Source: Trichostrongylus colubriformis
Taxonomy: Eukaryota > Nematoda > Chromadorea > Rhabditida > Trichostrongylidae
Reading direction: 5' to 3'
NCBI GenBank assembly: GCA_963978905.1
Contig: OZ022258.1
Span: forward strand, 26,850,716-26,914,715
Length of the DNA: 64,000 nucleotides
Both the position numbers and the translations under genes were made by a program. Below are positions 37,229-49,500 of this stretch, in pieces. Every line of letters begins with the position of its first letter. Position 1 is the first letter of the stretch. A model generated the notes under the pieces. The model did no database searches. It was given only the letters and a program-made list of their open reading frames with translations, and was not told where the DNA came from.

Positions 37229-38733
37229 AAAGGCACAGTTCACGATAGTTTTCATGCCTCGTTGCGCTCCATAAAGACTCTGGGGGTGCTAAAGAGCACA
37301 AGTGTGAAGAAGAAACGGCGAAACTTTTCAAAAACGGTGAAAATGAAGTGTTTCTGACCTCTAGATTTGACGAGTTTGCAGCTTAAAAGTATGTAATATT
37401 TGGACAAGTTTTTACCCGATAATATCCGATAAGGTTGTTTTTACAATGGGAGTATTTCCTATCATTTCTTATCGCGGTCGATATCATGCTTCTCATACAC
37501 GTAAAAACACCGCTTACCAGCTGGTTGAATTGAAGATGGGTGTGGGTCATCTTGAGACGGTTGCCGTCATCTTATTTACATGTTTCTTACGCGTTAAGCA
37601 CCCACCCTCGCGCCGTGATGAAGGCACACGCTTTGCCCTTTGGAAGGGGCTATCTATTGGGTCATTCCATAAGTAATGTCGCTTTTTTTCAAACCAAATT
37701 TTCTCCTATAAAGCTACACGTTCATGTGGCATTTCATAGGCCATTCGAAAGAGATTTTCCTGCACTACAAAATGACATGCTTAGTTTTTTCGTCTGTCAT
37801 AAACAAGCCGATCTTCAGGCTGGCAAAGTGGTTGGTTCAGTCGACGAAATTGACCAAACCGGCAATTAATTAAAACACACCCTTTCACTTCGGAAAAATC
37901 GGTCAATCATGTATGTCGTACTGAGCCCCGGTCTCTTCTATAAGTTCCACCAGTTGGTTGCTTGAGAAGTCGATTTGCTTTTTTCAACTTTGATTATTCC
38001 GCCACAACTCGGTGGTTTTTGACAATTTCTCCAAATCGAGGCAAGAAAATTTTCTCAACCAATCAGTTGAAAGAGTGGTGAAACGTCAAGGAGAGGTAAT
38101 GAGTAGGGACAAGGGAACATTATTGACCGGATTCCTTGAATACCTGTTGAAGAAATAAATTGTGAAATAATGTCACCTGGGCCCCTATGACATGGTTTGG
38201 AAATTCAAAAAGAATCGCAACCAGAATGAAAAGAAACATCCCTTCGATAGAGCAGGAAAAATCCTTCCGAATGGTCCATAAAGCAATGCTGAACAAGGAA
38301 TTTGAAAGGAAAAATTCCTTCCTGAATAGACGTGAATGCTTTCGGAAAAAGCACTTTAGAAAAAGAACGACGTGTGTACTCGATCAACCAGTTATTGGAA
38401 TTTGTAGAAGCGGTCGAGGCTAAGTACGGGACACATGATTGGTTGATTTTCTTGAAGTGAAATATAGTGTTGTAATTAATTGCCGGTTGGTCAATTTTCG
38501 TCAACTGAACCCATCACTTCGCCGGCCTGAAAATCAGTCATATGCTGAAATATCCAAAAATTGAACAGACCATTTTGTAGAGCCGAAAAATCGCTTCCGA
38601 GTGATATTTGAAGTGCTGCAGAATCTTGCAACTTTATAAAGGAATTTTTGTTGGAAGAAAAACGACACTACTTATGGAATGACCCAATACTTCTGATGGG
38701 ACCAAGGAACTCGTATTATCGTGAACTGGGCCT
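37229..38733. mobile_element. MITE family A, copy 2, interrupted
   Basis: The ends AAAGGCACAGTTCACGATAG and CTATTATCGTGAACTGGGCCTTT-like sequence (38714-38733) are inverted. The interior follows copy 1 (for example TATCGCGGTCGATATCATGC, and CACCCTCGCGCCG). A 1031-bp element interrupts it at 37657-38687. Confidence 0.85.
37657..38687. mobile_element. mariner-type foldback element, 1031 bp, about 330-bp inverted arms
   Basis: TIR TTGGGTCATTCCATAAGTAA is found at both ends in inverted orientation, flanked by TA at 37655-37656 and 38688-38689. Similarity continues inward: GGCAATTAATTAAAACAC at 37860 pairs with the region at 38472-38488, and arms remain alignable to about 37985 and 38357. No transposase motif is visible, so it is nonautonomous. 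Confidence 0.88.
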
Positions 38734-39110
38734 TTAGTGAGGGCCCAGGGCCACCGGGCCAACATTTAACGCGAAAAAGTGAGAATCCGACTAAGGTACA
38801 GTTCCCTAATGTGGTGACCGAGGGGCGGGGCCTCAGGGTAAATGACCGCCACGTTTTTCGCCGCAGTCGGAGACGCATATTGGGAACAGGAAATTACGTA
38901 AACAGTTCCACTCTTCGTCTTCGACCGCAGAGCACTACGAGGCAGGCATTCAACCGAGGTGCCGCCCCCTCAGCCACCACTTCGAGAAACTGTATGTTTT
39001 CGGATTCACACCTTTTCGCGTGAAATTTTGCAGGCAGTCCTCACTAAGAAATGCAACATAAATAAATATGTGTAACCCAGAAGCTCATCTTTCCAAGCAC
39101 TACTCCTTCA

Positions 39111-40031
39111 AGTGAATTTATGACCACTGTGCTCACAGTGATAAATATGTCCTACTGTGGAGTTCCCTCGAATATAGTGGGATGTGACATCCCAGTCAGC
39201 GGAGATCACAAAAGATGACAAGGAACCAATTCGTGCTATCCTGTGAAACCGTTGCCACCCTTCGACGCGGTATATCAACGCTGAGTGCTCCTGGAAAACG
39301 ATAATATTGGACTGAACCGAGACCGTATAGTTCTTCCAGTAGAGGGTACAATAATTCCAGTTCTTTAATCGTTAGGTTATGAGATAACCAAAGACCGCCC
39401 TCATCTTTATTTAGTTGTGTAAGTTTTTTTGAACCGAAATACTGGCGCAATTTCTCACAGCATGTCATCACAAGCGCCGCTTGCTCGGTCGTTGAATATT
39501 AAGATGGAGGAGCAACGTGGTGTCGCAGCAAATAAAGAGGGAACGAAATGAGCAAAAAGCCGTTTAAAGCGAAAATCTCCCCGCTAATGCTCGTCGTGGA
39601 CGTGTCTTAACGCGTCCTGCATCACTGTGTGGGTGAATTGGCGGCAACAACTTTACTAAGCCTCCACGGCTGCTTGGCTATTCGCATCAAGCGCATCAGG
39701 CTATAACAAGGAGCTAACATGCTGCCTCCAAGCGGTTCACCACACATCGTCTCTTTGAACTATGCACTGAACATGTCTTCCCAATTTCTGGACCCATATC
39801 ACCCCTCCCACTGCTTCCCTCTCAAGACATTGTGAATGATAGGAAATAAAAGAATGAAATCGCACAACCTACTCATCTACTTATGAAGTACCTGATACAT
39901 GCTCTATAAGAGAAGCAGTAAATAAGTTGGATTATAAAATCATCAATATCACAGCAGTATAAAGATAAATTGACGTTACTAGAGTTGCTATACTGATACT
40001 ACATATATTAAGAAAGGTGTGTAGATACAAT
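39111..40031. other. no gene recognised; one 90-codon open frame
   Basis: 39196-39471 (-) is open and looks protein-like in composition (KLRQYFGSKKLTQLNKDEGG) but I do not recognise it. It is not an EML WD repeat. The rest is featureless. Confidence 0.3.
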
Positions 40032-40909
40032 CTTCTATTATATAAACCACTAACTTTGTGTGTCGGTTTGTCGGTAGGTTTGTCGGTAGGTTTGTTGGTA
40101 TGTCTGTCCGTCCGCAAGTGAATGATTGTGATTAGGGAAAGATAGAGCAAAGCAACCGCTCTGAGTAGGGATAAACTGATCGATGTTGGGTATCATTGTA
40201 AGGCCATGTTATCGTAGTGATAGCATCTTTTACTTATATAAGCACCTATTTTGTACTCTCGCCGTCATTCTGGGGTGTGCTGGCGTCTCACTAGGTGTCA
40301 GGAAGGTGAGATTGCATGCAGGTATGTTGAGATGTCGGAGGAACTTTACCGTTTGATTTAGACCGACCTCAGGGTGGGTAATGAGTAAATGAAATGTTTA
40401 GCAGGTCATGGTCGGCTTAGCTATCATATTTGCGCAGATGGTCGGAAAGGGCGTGGGGACGAAAAAACGTAAAGGAAAAAGTGTTGCCAAGGCGTCGTGC
40501 GTGCAGTGGCCGAACTACAAGGGTACCGTAGACCAAAATTGCCCCCTCCCGGTGTCCTTGAAGGGAAGGCAGAAAAAATCGTCCGCTCAGTGCAAGTGAG
40601 ATTACTACATAATGTTGGAGTGTAGGGCCGTGTTTCTCTTATTGTGGCATCTCCTGAGTCTACGCAGGACACCCATAGCCACTGCCCACAGCCACTGTGC
40701 AAGGTTGCTGATCCCTCCGATTCGGCGCGTGCGTCTTTAAGCAGTAGATTTTGCCGATCAACGATGTAGGTGTAATCGGGTGACAGGCGAGTATTACCGT
40801 ACCCTATAGGTGTCGTATCGGCTACGTGATGGAGGTAAGTGTTGGCATTCGCCGTGAACAAGTCCAGCGGTGGGAGTCAAAGGCATTCATGGAGGAAAGT
40901 GGTTTTCCC
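40032..40909 (+). mobile_element. H2 (Helentron-like) repeat, copy A
   Basis: It starts CTTCTATTATATAAACCACTA, then TGTCGGT/TGTC tract (40058-40115), AAGTGAATGATTGTGATTAG, AACCGCTCTGAGT and GGCCATGTTATCGTAGTGAT. It follows copies B and C to about 40430. The 3' part 40430-40900 differs and may be another insertion. Confidence 0.65.
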
Positions 40910-42124
40910 TCTATTATATAAAGCATTTACTTTGTGTGTCGGTTTGTATGTCAGTTTGTATGTCGATATGTATGTCTGTCCGTTCGCAAGTGAGTGATTG
41001 TGATTAGAGAATGATAGAGCAAAACAACCGCTCTGAGTCAGGAGAAAGCGATGGGTGTTGGAGTATCATTATAAAGCCATGTTATCGTGATATAGCATCT
41101 CTCACTTATATAAAGACCTATTTCGTACCTTCGCAATGATTCTGCGGTGCGCTGAGTTTGCAATAGGTGTCGACACACTGGGATGGCAAACACGTACGTT
41201 TAGTTGTAGGAGGAACAGTACCATTTAGACTAAACCGAGCAGAGGGTGGTAATTGAGTAAGTGAAAACTGTTACAAGCTTTTCATCAGGTCATTGTTGGT
41301 TTAGTTAAAGTATAAAGTGTGTAAGGAGCAGGAGGCGGATGGTGGACCTCACAAGGGGGTATACGACTTCACCAGCCCTTTCAGATTTCATTTTTCTATG
41401 AATGTTACTCATTCTTTACATACAAGGCGTCAGTAGTTATTACTCTACTCCAGTGCTCCGCTCTTTGAGGTTGCAGTAGTGGCTCAGCCAAACTATATGA
41501 GTTTGCTTCCGTCTCGATCGCATGAGGCTTAATGATCAGATCTGATCAAATTCCTTTACTGAGTCATGCCGGCTGTGGATCATGTGCGCTTCGGAAGAGC
41601 AGGCATAACTGCCACTTTATGCATATCCCAATTCTTTCACCTTGAACAGTCTTCCATCTCCTTCTCCGGTCGAATGCAGTAAGCTACTATCACTGCGGCC
41701 TTCAAAGAGCAGCGAGGAGTTGCCTTTTCAGGATACCAGGAAAATTAAACGATGTCGATTCCATCGAGAAGATTAAATTCTTTTTCGATGAAATAATGCT
41801 TACAATAACGCCAAGTGTTACTATATCTTTGATCAGACCTATGGTCATAATGCCTATCTCGCTACCTATCGGAGTGAACTCTTCGCGGAAGGTATGCGTT
41901 TTGCCCATCCTGCTCAGTGTGCGTCAAACAATTGCCACATATCGCGTTGAAATCTTCATCACCGAGCGCTGACTGTCAATATTCATATCAGTAATAACCG
42001 CTGACGTTCGTATAGAGTGTGTAAAGCACATCCATAGAATAAATGAAATTTCAAAGCAGCCCGGCGAAGCCGGGCCGTCCTAAGAAGGAGGAGCGCCCGG
42101 CGGCAGCTGGGCGATCCGACTGGT
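40910..42124 (+). mobile_element. H2 repeat, copy B, complete
   Basis: It opens with CTCTATTATATAAAGCATTT, followed by a TGTCGG/TGTATG tract and the shared body. It ends with hairpins GCCCGGCGAAGCCGGGC and CGCCCGGCGGCAGCTGGGCG, then ATCCGACTGGT at 42114-42124. Copy C starts on the next base. A microsatellite near the 5' end, a GC hairpin near the 3' end and head-to-tail copies fit Helentron/HINE elements; no protein confirms it. Confidence 0.75.
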
Positions 42125-43300
42125 CTTCTATTATATAAACCACTAACTTTGTGTGTTGGTTTGTCGGTATGTCTGTCCGTCCGTTAGTGAATGATTGTGA
42201 TTAGAGAATGATAAGGCAAAGCAACCGCTCTTAGTCGGGAGAAACCGATGGATGTTGGAGTATCATTACAAGGCCATGTTATCGTAGTGAAAGCACTTCC
42301 TACCTATATAAACACCTATTTTGTACTCTTGCCGTCATTCTGGGGTGCGCTGACGTCGCAGGAGGTGTCGGCACACTGGGATGGCATGCAGTATGATGGT
42401 TTATGGGAGGAGCATTGCCGTGCGAACTTAACCGATCACCAACGGATGTGCGGATAAGTGTGAATCCAACAATGTTATACTATAATCCTTGTTAAATCAC
42501 ATTGCTGAGCAGCTCCTGTTAACATTATCGTATGGATACCAGTTGACTCGCCAAGCAGCCGTCGGCCGCTTCTAATTCTTGGAATGGCCGGCTTCGCCAG
42601 CCCTTTCAGATTTCATTTTTCTATGAATGCTACTCACTCCTTGCATACGGTGCGTCAGTATTTATCACTCTACTCCAGTGCTCTTTGAAATTGCAGTATC
42701 GGCTCTGCCAAAACTATATGGGTTTGCTTCCGTGGGGCTCGACACATGAGACTTAATGTTCAGAAGTGAAGAAATTCCTTGACGAAATCATGCCGGCCGT
42801 GGGTCATGTGCGCTTGGGAAAGCAGGCATAATTGCTTTCGTGTTCTTCTCCGGTCTGATGCAGGATGATGCTATCACTGCGACCTTTGACGTGCAGCGAG
42901 GAGTTGCCTTTTGAAGATGGTAGGAGAATGAGACAATGCCGTTAAATTCATATTTGATAAAATAATGCCCACAATAGTGCCAAAATGTCATTATGAGTAT
43001 CTTCGATCAGACGCATGGCCATAAAGTGTTTTCTTTCGCTCCTAACTATTGGATAAAGTGAAGTCCCCGCGGGAGGTATGCGCTTCTCCCATCCCGCTCA
43101 GTGTGTGCCGAACAGTTGACACATATCACTTTAAAACTCCTATTACCGAGCGGTCATTGTGAACATCCATATCAGTAATAACCGATAAATAGTGTGTAAA
43201 ACGCATTCATAGAAAAAATGAAATTTTAAGGGAGCCCGGCGAAGCTGGGCTCTCCTAAGAAGGGGGAGCGCCCGGCGACAGCTGGGCGATCCGACTGGTG
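42125..43300 (+). mobile_element. H2 repeat, copy C, complete
   Basis: It has the same start (CTTCTATTATATAAACCACT), body (CACTGGGATGGCATGCAGTA; CAGCCCTTTCAGATTTCATT) and end (AGCCCGGCGAAGCTGGGCT hairpin, GATCCGACTGGTG) as copy B. It joins copy B without spacer and ends about 30 bp from the donor of the last recognised EML exon. Confidence 0.78.
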
Positions 43301-43330
43301 TAATACATATTCCAAACTTATATGACCCAC

Positions 43331-43516
43331 CTTGGTAGCAACGAATAGGAAAGTGCTGCTGGGTGAGAACTGGATTGCAGTGATCGGCTGTGTTGATTCT
43401 TTCTGTTCAAATATGGTTTCCCTTGTCGATAATTCCACAACGCTCCATGAACCGCCAGAGAAACCCAGAGCAAGTGATGTGCCTAGTGGATCCACCGACG
43501 AACAAGTAATACCCTC
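43331..43516 (-). CDS. EML exon l, last exon recognised
   Basis: It encodes EGITCSSVDPLGTSLALGFS, GGSWSVVELSTRETIFEQKE and STQPITAIQFSPSSTFLFVA plus TK. This matches ..CADFHPSG..VA.G...G.W.VLD..T........ and ...QFS.DG.FLAVAS of EML. Donor gtgggt. The family then needs about two further WD repeats, for which I found no exon to the left. H2 repeat DNA begins about 30 bp past this donor. Confidence 0.92.
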
Positions 43517-46500
43517 CTGAGCAAACAGATTGATAATTAGGTATGCTACTGGAAAACCTGCGCACAGTACTCCGTAGTTTTTTCGCCATTCTCTTTTTTT
43601 CGTAGATGAATTGTACTGCCGGACTTCGCCATCAGCACTTGCAGTTATAAAAAGATGGGATTGCACGGCAACGCAACATGTGACGTCTTCCGAATCACCC
43701 TGAAAATGAGCCTCTATCTATGAAGGAACCACACGCAATGCCTTTTCTGCAGTGTCGCCTATTTTTATACGCTGTTCAACTGAAACAGACGAGATCTCTC
43801 TGAATGAACCCGGCCGGTCTGAATATGTTTGCATTACTGTGTGCGAGGATGGACAGGTGGAAAGGCTACACTTTGCGCGATATGTATCACTCGTGCAGTA
43901 GGTAGAACTGTATACAACCCTCATTTACAAGCCTCCATTCGCTTCAATGTCTTTTACTGTGACAGACTTTGCTGGGCAATGCATAAATGACTTGACTGGC
44001 GCATCCAGAGCACTGCTGAAATTCTGGGTGTTTAGGCATTACAACATGGGAGGGGTTCGTTGGGGTTTGGCGGAGGGAAGAAGAAGGTGGGAGTTGACAT
44101 GTGTATGCCAATAAATTTATAATTTAGACGGACACATTTAAGCCAAGAAGTAGCAAAAACGTACATCCACGACTTCCTCAAAATTCGTTTCCAAATCACC
44201 GACGTACAGAGTGTTACGGGTGGTTCCGACGACAACTTGATTACCTTCCACGGCTAGAATCACCTTCGGCGTCCCTGCGTCATCTGGTAGCTGAAAAATC
44301 GTTAGAAGCTTTCAAGGATCGATTGTGAACCATTGTTGGCTTTTTTCTGTGGTAAGGCCGCAATCATACTATGCAGTGCCAACGGCAAGGCGTGGCTGCG
44401 TGTTTTTGCGTATCCGTCTGCGCCATACTGCCTCGTTGCCTGCGTTTTCTCTCCGCCTTGCCCGTGTCACTCTGCCTCGCTGTCTGTGAACACAGCCACA
44501 CCCTGCCGGCGCAAAGTATACACGCGGTCTGATCGCACATTCCAGATTTAACGAAGGGGAGTTTCGCTGTTGTTATCGTCGGTCGCCCATTGGAGCGCTG
44601 GGTGCCGTGTTACCTCCACCCTGTGTAGGCAAGAGGGTGTGACAGAACCGCACCAAATGTCCGGCATCAATGACGACATGACTGAATCCTATCCTTCCGT
44701 AATGACTGAATCCTGTCTTCCGTGAATTTGGAATGTGCCTCTAAGCGAGGACTTCATCCAGGGCATTCATCCCTTCCTCCTTAACACCTTTTTACATGAA
44801 TTAGCTTCATCACCCATCTATGTGTGTAGACCAGAACACTGTTCGGATCATCGCGCCTTGTTGGCGTCAATCCACAATTTGATTGGTCAAGACACATGAA
44901 AAGTGCCTTGAACTTCCATCATGGCCTGGAAGTGCGCGGCGGAAAGTCGCCGACGCGATCTGCAGTCACCTGACCAGATTTGACCGCCTTGGCCTACACC
45001 CACATCTTCCCCTTCACTAATATTTAGCAGTCAGCTGGTATCACAGTAGCTCTAAATGATGCAAAGTGATCAGCATGATGGATAAGTATTAGGTTGAACC
45101 GGAAGCTTTGTGAGAGTTTCCCAAAAACATCAATAACTCTTGTTCACTTCGAGATAGACTTGGGCAGTTCAGAAATATGGTACAACAATCTCTATGCTTT
45201 CTAGCGAAGTATATATTGACTCGCCAGATTCCGTAGAGGAAGTACTGTGCGTGGTCTCACAGCACCAGAGCGACGGAAGCTTGCGACTTCATCAACGCTG
45301 AATTGGGCAAGGGATGTGTGAGCTACGAGATGTAGACCGCTGGTTACTGAGCTTCAGCATCGGCGAGACTGACATAGAAGACAAACCAACTCAGAACTGT
45401 GCTGATTCTGGGACACGGAAGGAATGCTATTCAACGAGTGCTGGTACAAGGCGAGACAATTACTTCTGCCGTATACACCCACCAGCTTCAGCAGCTCTCC
45501 ATCGCTGTTCGAGAGAAGGGCCGGACAACGTATGCGGTCACCTCCCTTCATGACGACGCCCGCTCCCACCTCGCGAAGAGTATCCAGGCCAAGCTACCGG
45601 AGCTCGGCTGGGATGTCCTGCCCCACCCGCCATACTCTCCAGGCCCCTTCTGACTATCACTTTTCCCATCCTCTGAAATCCTTCCTGAACAAGAAAAAAT
45701 CCGTTGATTATGACTTGCTGGCAAAGGCGATCGCTGACTTCTTCGATCCCAGTCCAGAGTTCTGGAAGGAAATATCAATGATCTGCATTGTGATGGCAGA
45801 GTGTTGTTGACAATGGTGGCAATGGTAACACGTTGGTCTATTTGTCGTTTGCTGGAAGAATTAATAACAAAAAGTGATGATCGAGAAAAAAATCTCACAA
45901 GGCTCTTGGTACAACCTAATATTATGCTGCAGTGATGGATAGGTACTATCCACGCAAGACGAGTGAAACTGTTGAATGTCGAATAGTAAATTTTTCATGA
46001 ATATCGGTCACTGATATCCATTCGCATGACCTTATCATGAGTCGAAATGACGTGTTTTCGATGCAGAGGAGAATGATTCTTCCGATGGGTGTACAACTTC
46101 TTTGTGCAAAAGGGAGTGGCGCATTAGTTGTAAGTGGCTCACCCGAATCCCGAAAACACGGTCTTTCACGTCCAAAAGGTACAGCATCACTACTTTCTGG
46201 AAACAAGGCAGATCTTTTACAATATGACATACCAAATTACGATTAATGGTAATCTGATGGGTTACAGGCGCCTGTTATCACCGACAATGGGACATATTGC
46301 TTTTGACTCCCTCATGACTATTTGGAAATTAGTGATTTAGCTTTCTCCATCTTTGATTTAGCAATTATAAAGTTGCCAAGCTCATTTAAACAAGCAGTAT
46401 GGTACTGGCTCGTAAAGAAGGATTGACGTAAACTTAGGGATGTCATCAATATTTCAACAAGAATAGAAATTTCTTCACCTCCACAGGGTTCCGTCGACGA

Positions 46501-49500
46501 ACTAGATCCGTCGTTTCCCACTCGGCTACAGTACGATCTTTACCAGCACTTAAGAGCGTCCCTCTGCGACTTAGACACAATGCGAACACTCCTCCTGGAT
46601 GCACTGCATGAGCCTACAAATAGCTTGATCTATCGATTTTCGATATCAATGTACCTACGGGATCTGATATCATGGAGAACAGGAGTGAAAGCCGAACGCG
46701 AGCAGTGATTATTTTTCACACGGCCACTTTTCACTGCGTCAATAGTCAAGCTCCTAAAGAATAAACTGCTCAAGATTTCCAGGAATTACTAGAGTATTCT
46801 ACACGTGCAGTCTGTGAAAAACGTTTCTTCCGCTCTGCCGGATACCCTGCATTTTCAAGAAAAATGGGAAATTGAGCCTCCGAGGCACAAGAAAGTACAG
46901 ATGGGTATCACGGCATCGTAAACACTCCTCCTCAGCTGTAAGTTTTGGTTTAGGCATTTTAAACAAGCAATGTCGACATATTCGAAAGAGCATGATTCCG
47001 CGATCCTTTTGATCCCATACATAGATGGTTTGCTTTTAAATCGGGAAGTATGACCACAATGAACCCTTTGCAAAATTTCCCACCTCCCCTCAGAAGCACT
47101 TTCTATGTATAAAACCAGCTATTCTGAATTATTCAGTAGCGCTATATATGTACTGCGAAGAGATCTCGTGAAACTCGTTAAAAAATAGGTAGTCGAGCAC
47201 TAATAGTCTCACAATTTTTTATGCTATTCATTCCATCGTTTCTGCATGAATGACAAAAACGACCTGATACCGGGAAGTGAGTGAACACTTCCTTGATAAC
47301 TTGTGGAATTTTTAACTGTAACCACATTAAAAGCAGTCTTGAAATTGTCGGTTTAAGAGAAATGTATATGAGTTCGGAAAGCTTGGGTTCTGGAAATCTG
47401 AACTTATGAAGTGCTCAGTCGACGGACTCCGGCTCGGGTTCCACCTTGTCGAGATGTGCAAACTCGTTGCGGGGCCATGGATATTCGCTAATTAGAGTTA
47501 TGACGGAGCCCCATACCGACTCCCGTGATCAAAGGACACGAAGTAAGAAGAAGTAGAAGTCAAGCTCTCGGTGAGACGAAGGTATTCTGTTGGACGAAAT
47601 CTACTACGACCTCTCCTATACCTCGCTTATCCTCTGCAGGCCGGTAGCACTGGATCAGCACACAGTCAAAGGAGGGAAATTTCAAGAGTCGTAGGATACC
47701 GAAGAGAACGAAAGGTTCAAAGTGAGTCAACTGATTGCCTGCACTTACAACTGTAGCAGCATCAGTTCGGCCGTGTTTCCTATGCAAATTGACGAAGTTC
47801 AACGAGTCAAGTATCATGTGATAGACTGAGCCAAACAAAGCGGAAAGCCCTTATCGTGCACGTGAATAGACGAAAGGCACATTAGGAGAAATCGGATTCA
47901 TCGTGTCACCAGAGTTCTCAAAACACGTGCGAAGTATAATAATCGGGTGGGGTCGATTGGTCGAATTCTTGCGCAACCGCTCGCGGCGAACTGGGCGACC
48001 AGCGTAAGTCGTTTGACGCACGGGCTCGCACAGTGAAGACCTCTAAAGATCGCACTATTTTCAGTGCGGGCGGCTATTTGCTTTTTTTCTTTCGCTTTCT
48101 AAGAGAACTGAAATATTAAAGGTAATTAAAATGTTGTTGTTCTCTCTCTCCTGCAGTGAGTGATTCATAAAAGTTTTTTTCAGGAGCATCAACAGTTGAC
48201 AAAACCTATCAAGATAACACAACAATCATCAACAAGCTTATATGCAATATTAGCTCTGAAGGACGATGCAGCGCTCATTTCGCTGACTCAGGGAATTCTA
48301 ATTCACAACATATTGCTAAGAATAGGTGCAATCTCCAAAGGTCCTCTACGCTACCAGCCCACTGCGCCTTGAGCGGAATTCCAAACGACTCGTACTGACG
48401 GCACCGCAAGTGCGACGCCGCGAAGCGAAAACTGAACCAATCGACCCCCACACATGATATTCCACAACCACCGTCCTGCCGTGTTATCCTCTCGTCTCTT
48501 GAGAGACGTTCATTCAGGTGCACGCTCTTCTAGCAGATAGCGACGAAGAGGAACAAGACGACTTCTGCGAACAACTTGAAGATCTCACGTGCAGACTGGT
48601 GGTCACGGTATAGTGATAAGCGACTACAACGCTCGGATTGAGCCAAGGAGAGATGGAGAGTTATAAACCGGTCTGCACTCTGTCGAAAAACGCAACGAAG
48701 CTGGACAGAGGCTAGCGGATTTTCGCCGGCTGCATCACCTCTACTGGCCACAGCCAATTCCTTAAAGCTCCCGAAAGAAGGTCGACCTACATCACCCACA
48801 GTAGACAGCACTGTCATGCGCTACACTACATATTATGCAATCGAAGATCATGACGGACGTATCAGTTGTAGCCCCGTCTAATTCATGGAGCATACTTCGG
48901 TAGCTTCAAGGGGATTCCACTTTGGTCGTAGTCTAGCACTTGTAATCCGCATACATTTTAGGCGATCATGCTCTACTGTACTGGATACAGCCGCTGCTGC
49001 AAGGCTTGCAAGAGCGGTAGAGTTCGAAATGGTGGATAACATGAACGCTGACTACAAAACCTTCGTCTAATCGGTTAAATGAATCGGCGGCCGTTGTCGT
49101 AGACTAGCGTTAAACTACCAAGCGTGCTGTCTCGGTATCCGCTCTCATTTTGGAAAGACGCAGAAATAGAGACCGGCAAGAAAACCACCTAAAGTATACA
49201 ATATTAAGCCGATTATGCAGATAACGAACTGCTGAAGACCGTACCAACTTCGTAAAGTCAAAAATTCTATACGAAGCAGAGAGCAAAGCTTGTCCAAGGA
49301 GAGCTAGAGCAGGTAGCGGCGGGCACCGCCTGTGATTCCGTGCATGAACGCTGTGGATGGATCTCGTTGCACAACAATACCAGAAATAGAACAAGCTGTG
49401 GTAACCTTTAACATTGTGCTCTTCAAGTCAATTCTTCGTGTTGTCGAAAGAGGAGCAATACACAGAGAAAAGGTATTGCCATTCCCCCCGTCGGATGTAC

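Larger units (their letters stand above)
37140..39110. mobile_element. palindromic MITE, family B, copy 3, interrupted
   Basis: The left part 37150-37228 (AATCGTGCACGGAAAAATGA.., ATGTTGTATTTG) and right part 38735-39100 (GCGAAAAAGTGAGAATCC.., GCGTGAAATTTTGCAGGC, CAACATAAATAAATATGTG) are the two halves of family B. They are separated by a family A MITE, which is itself interrupted by a mariner-type element. Confidence 0.8.

Noticed and set aside
41340..43200. Short open readings at 41702-41908 and 42788-42991 as genes
   Set aside because: They are the same region of two H2 repeat copies, with diverged frames and no protein family.
45946..46246. Minus-strand readings between EML exons 46479 and 44290
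   Set aside because: Direct splicing of 46479 to 44290 reproduces the EML blade (…NPVE-LPDDAGTP…). These readings do not match any EML segment.
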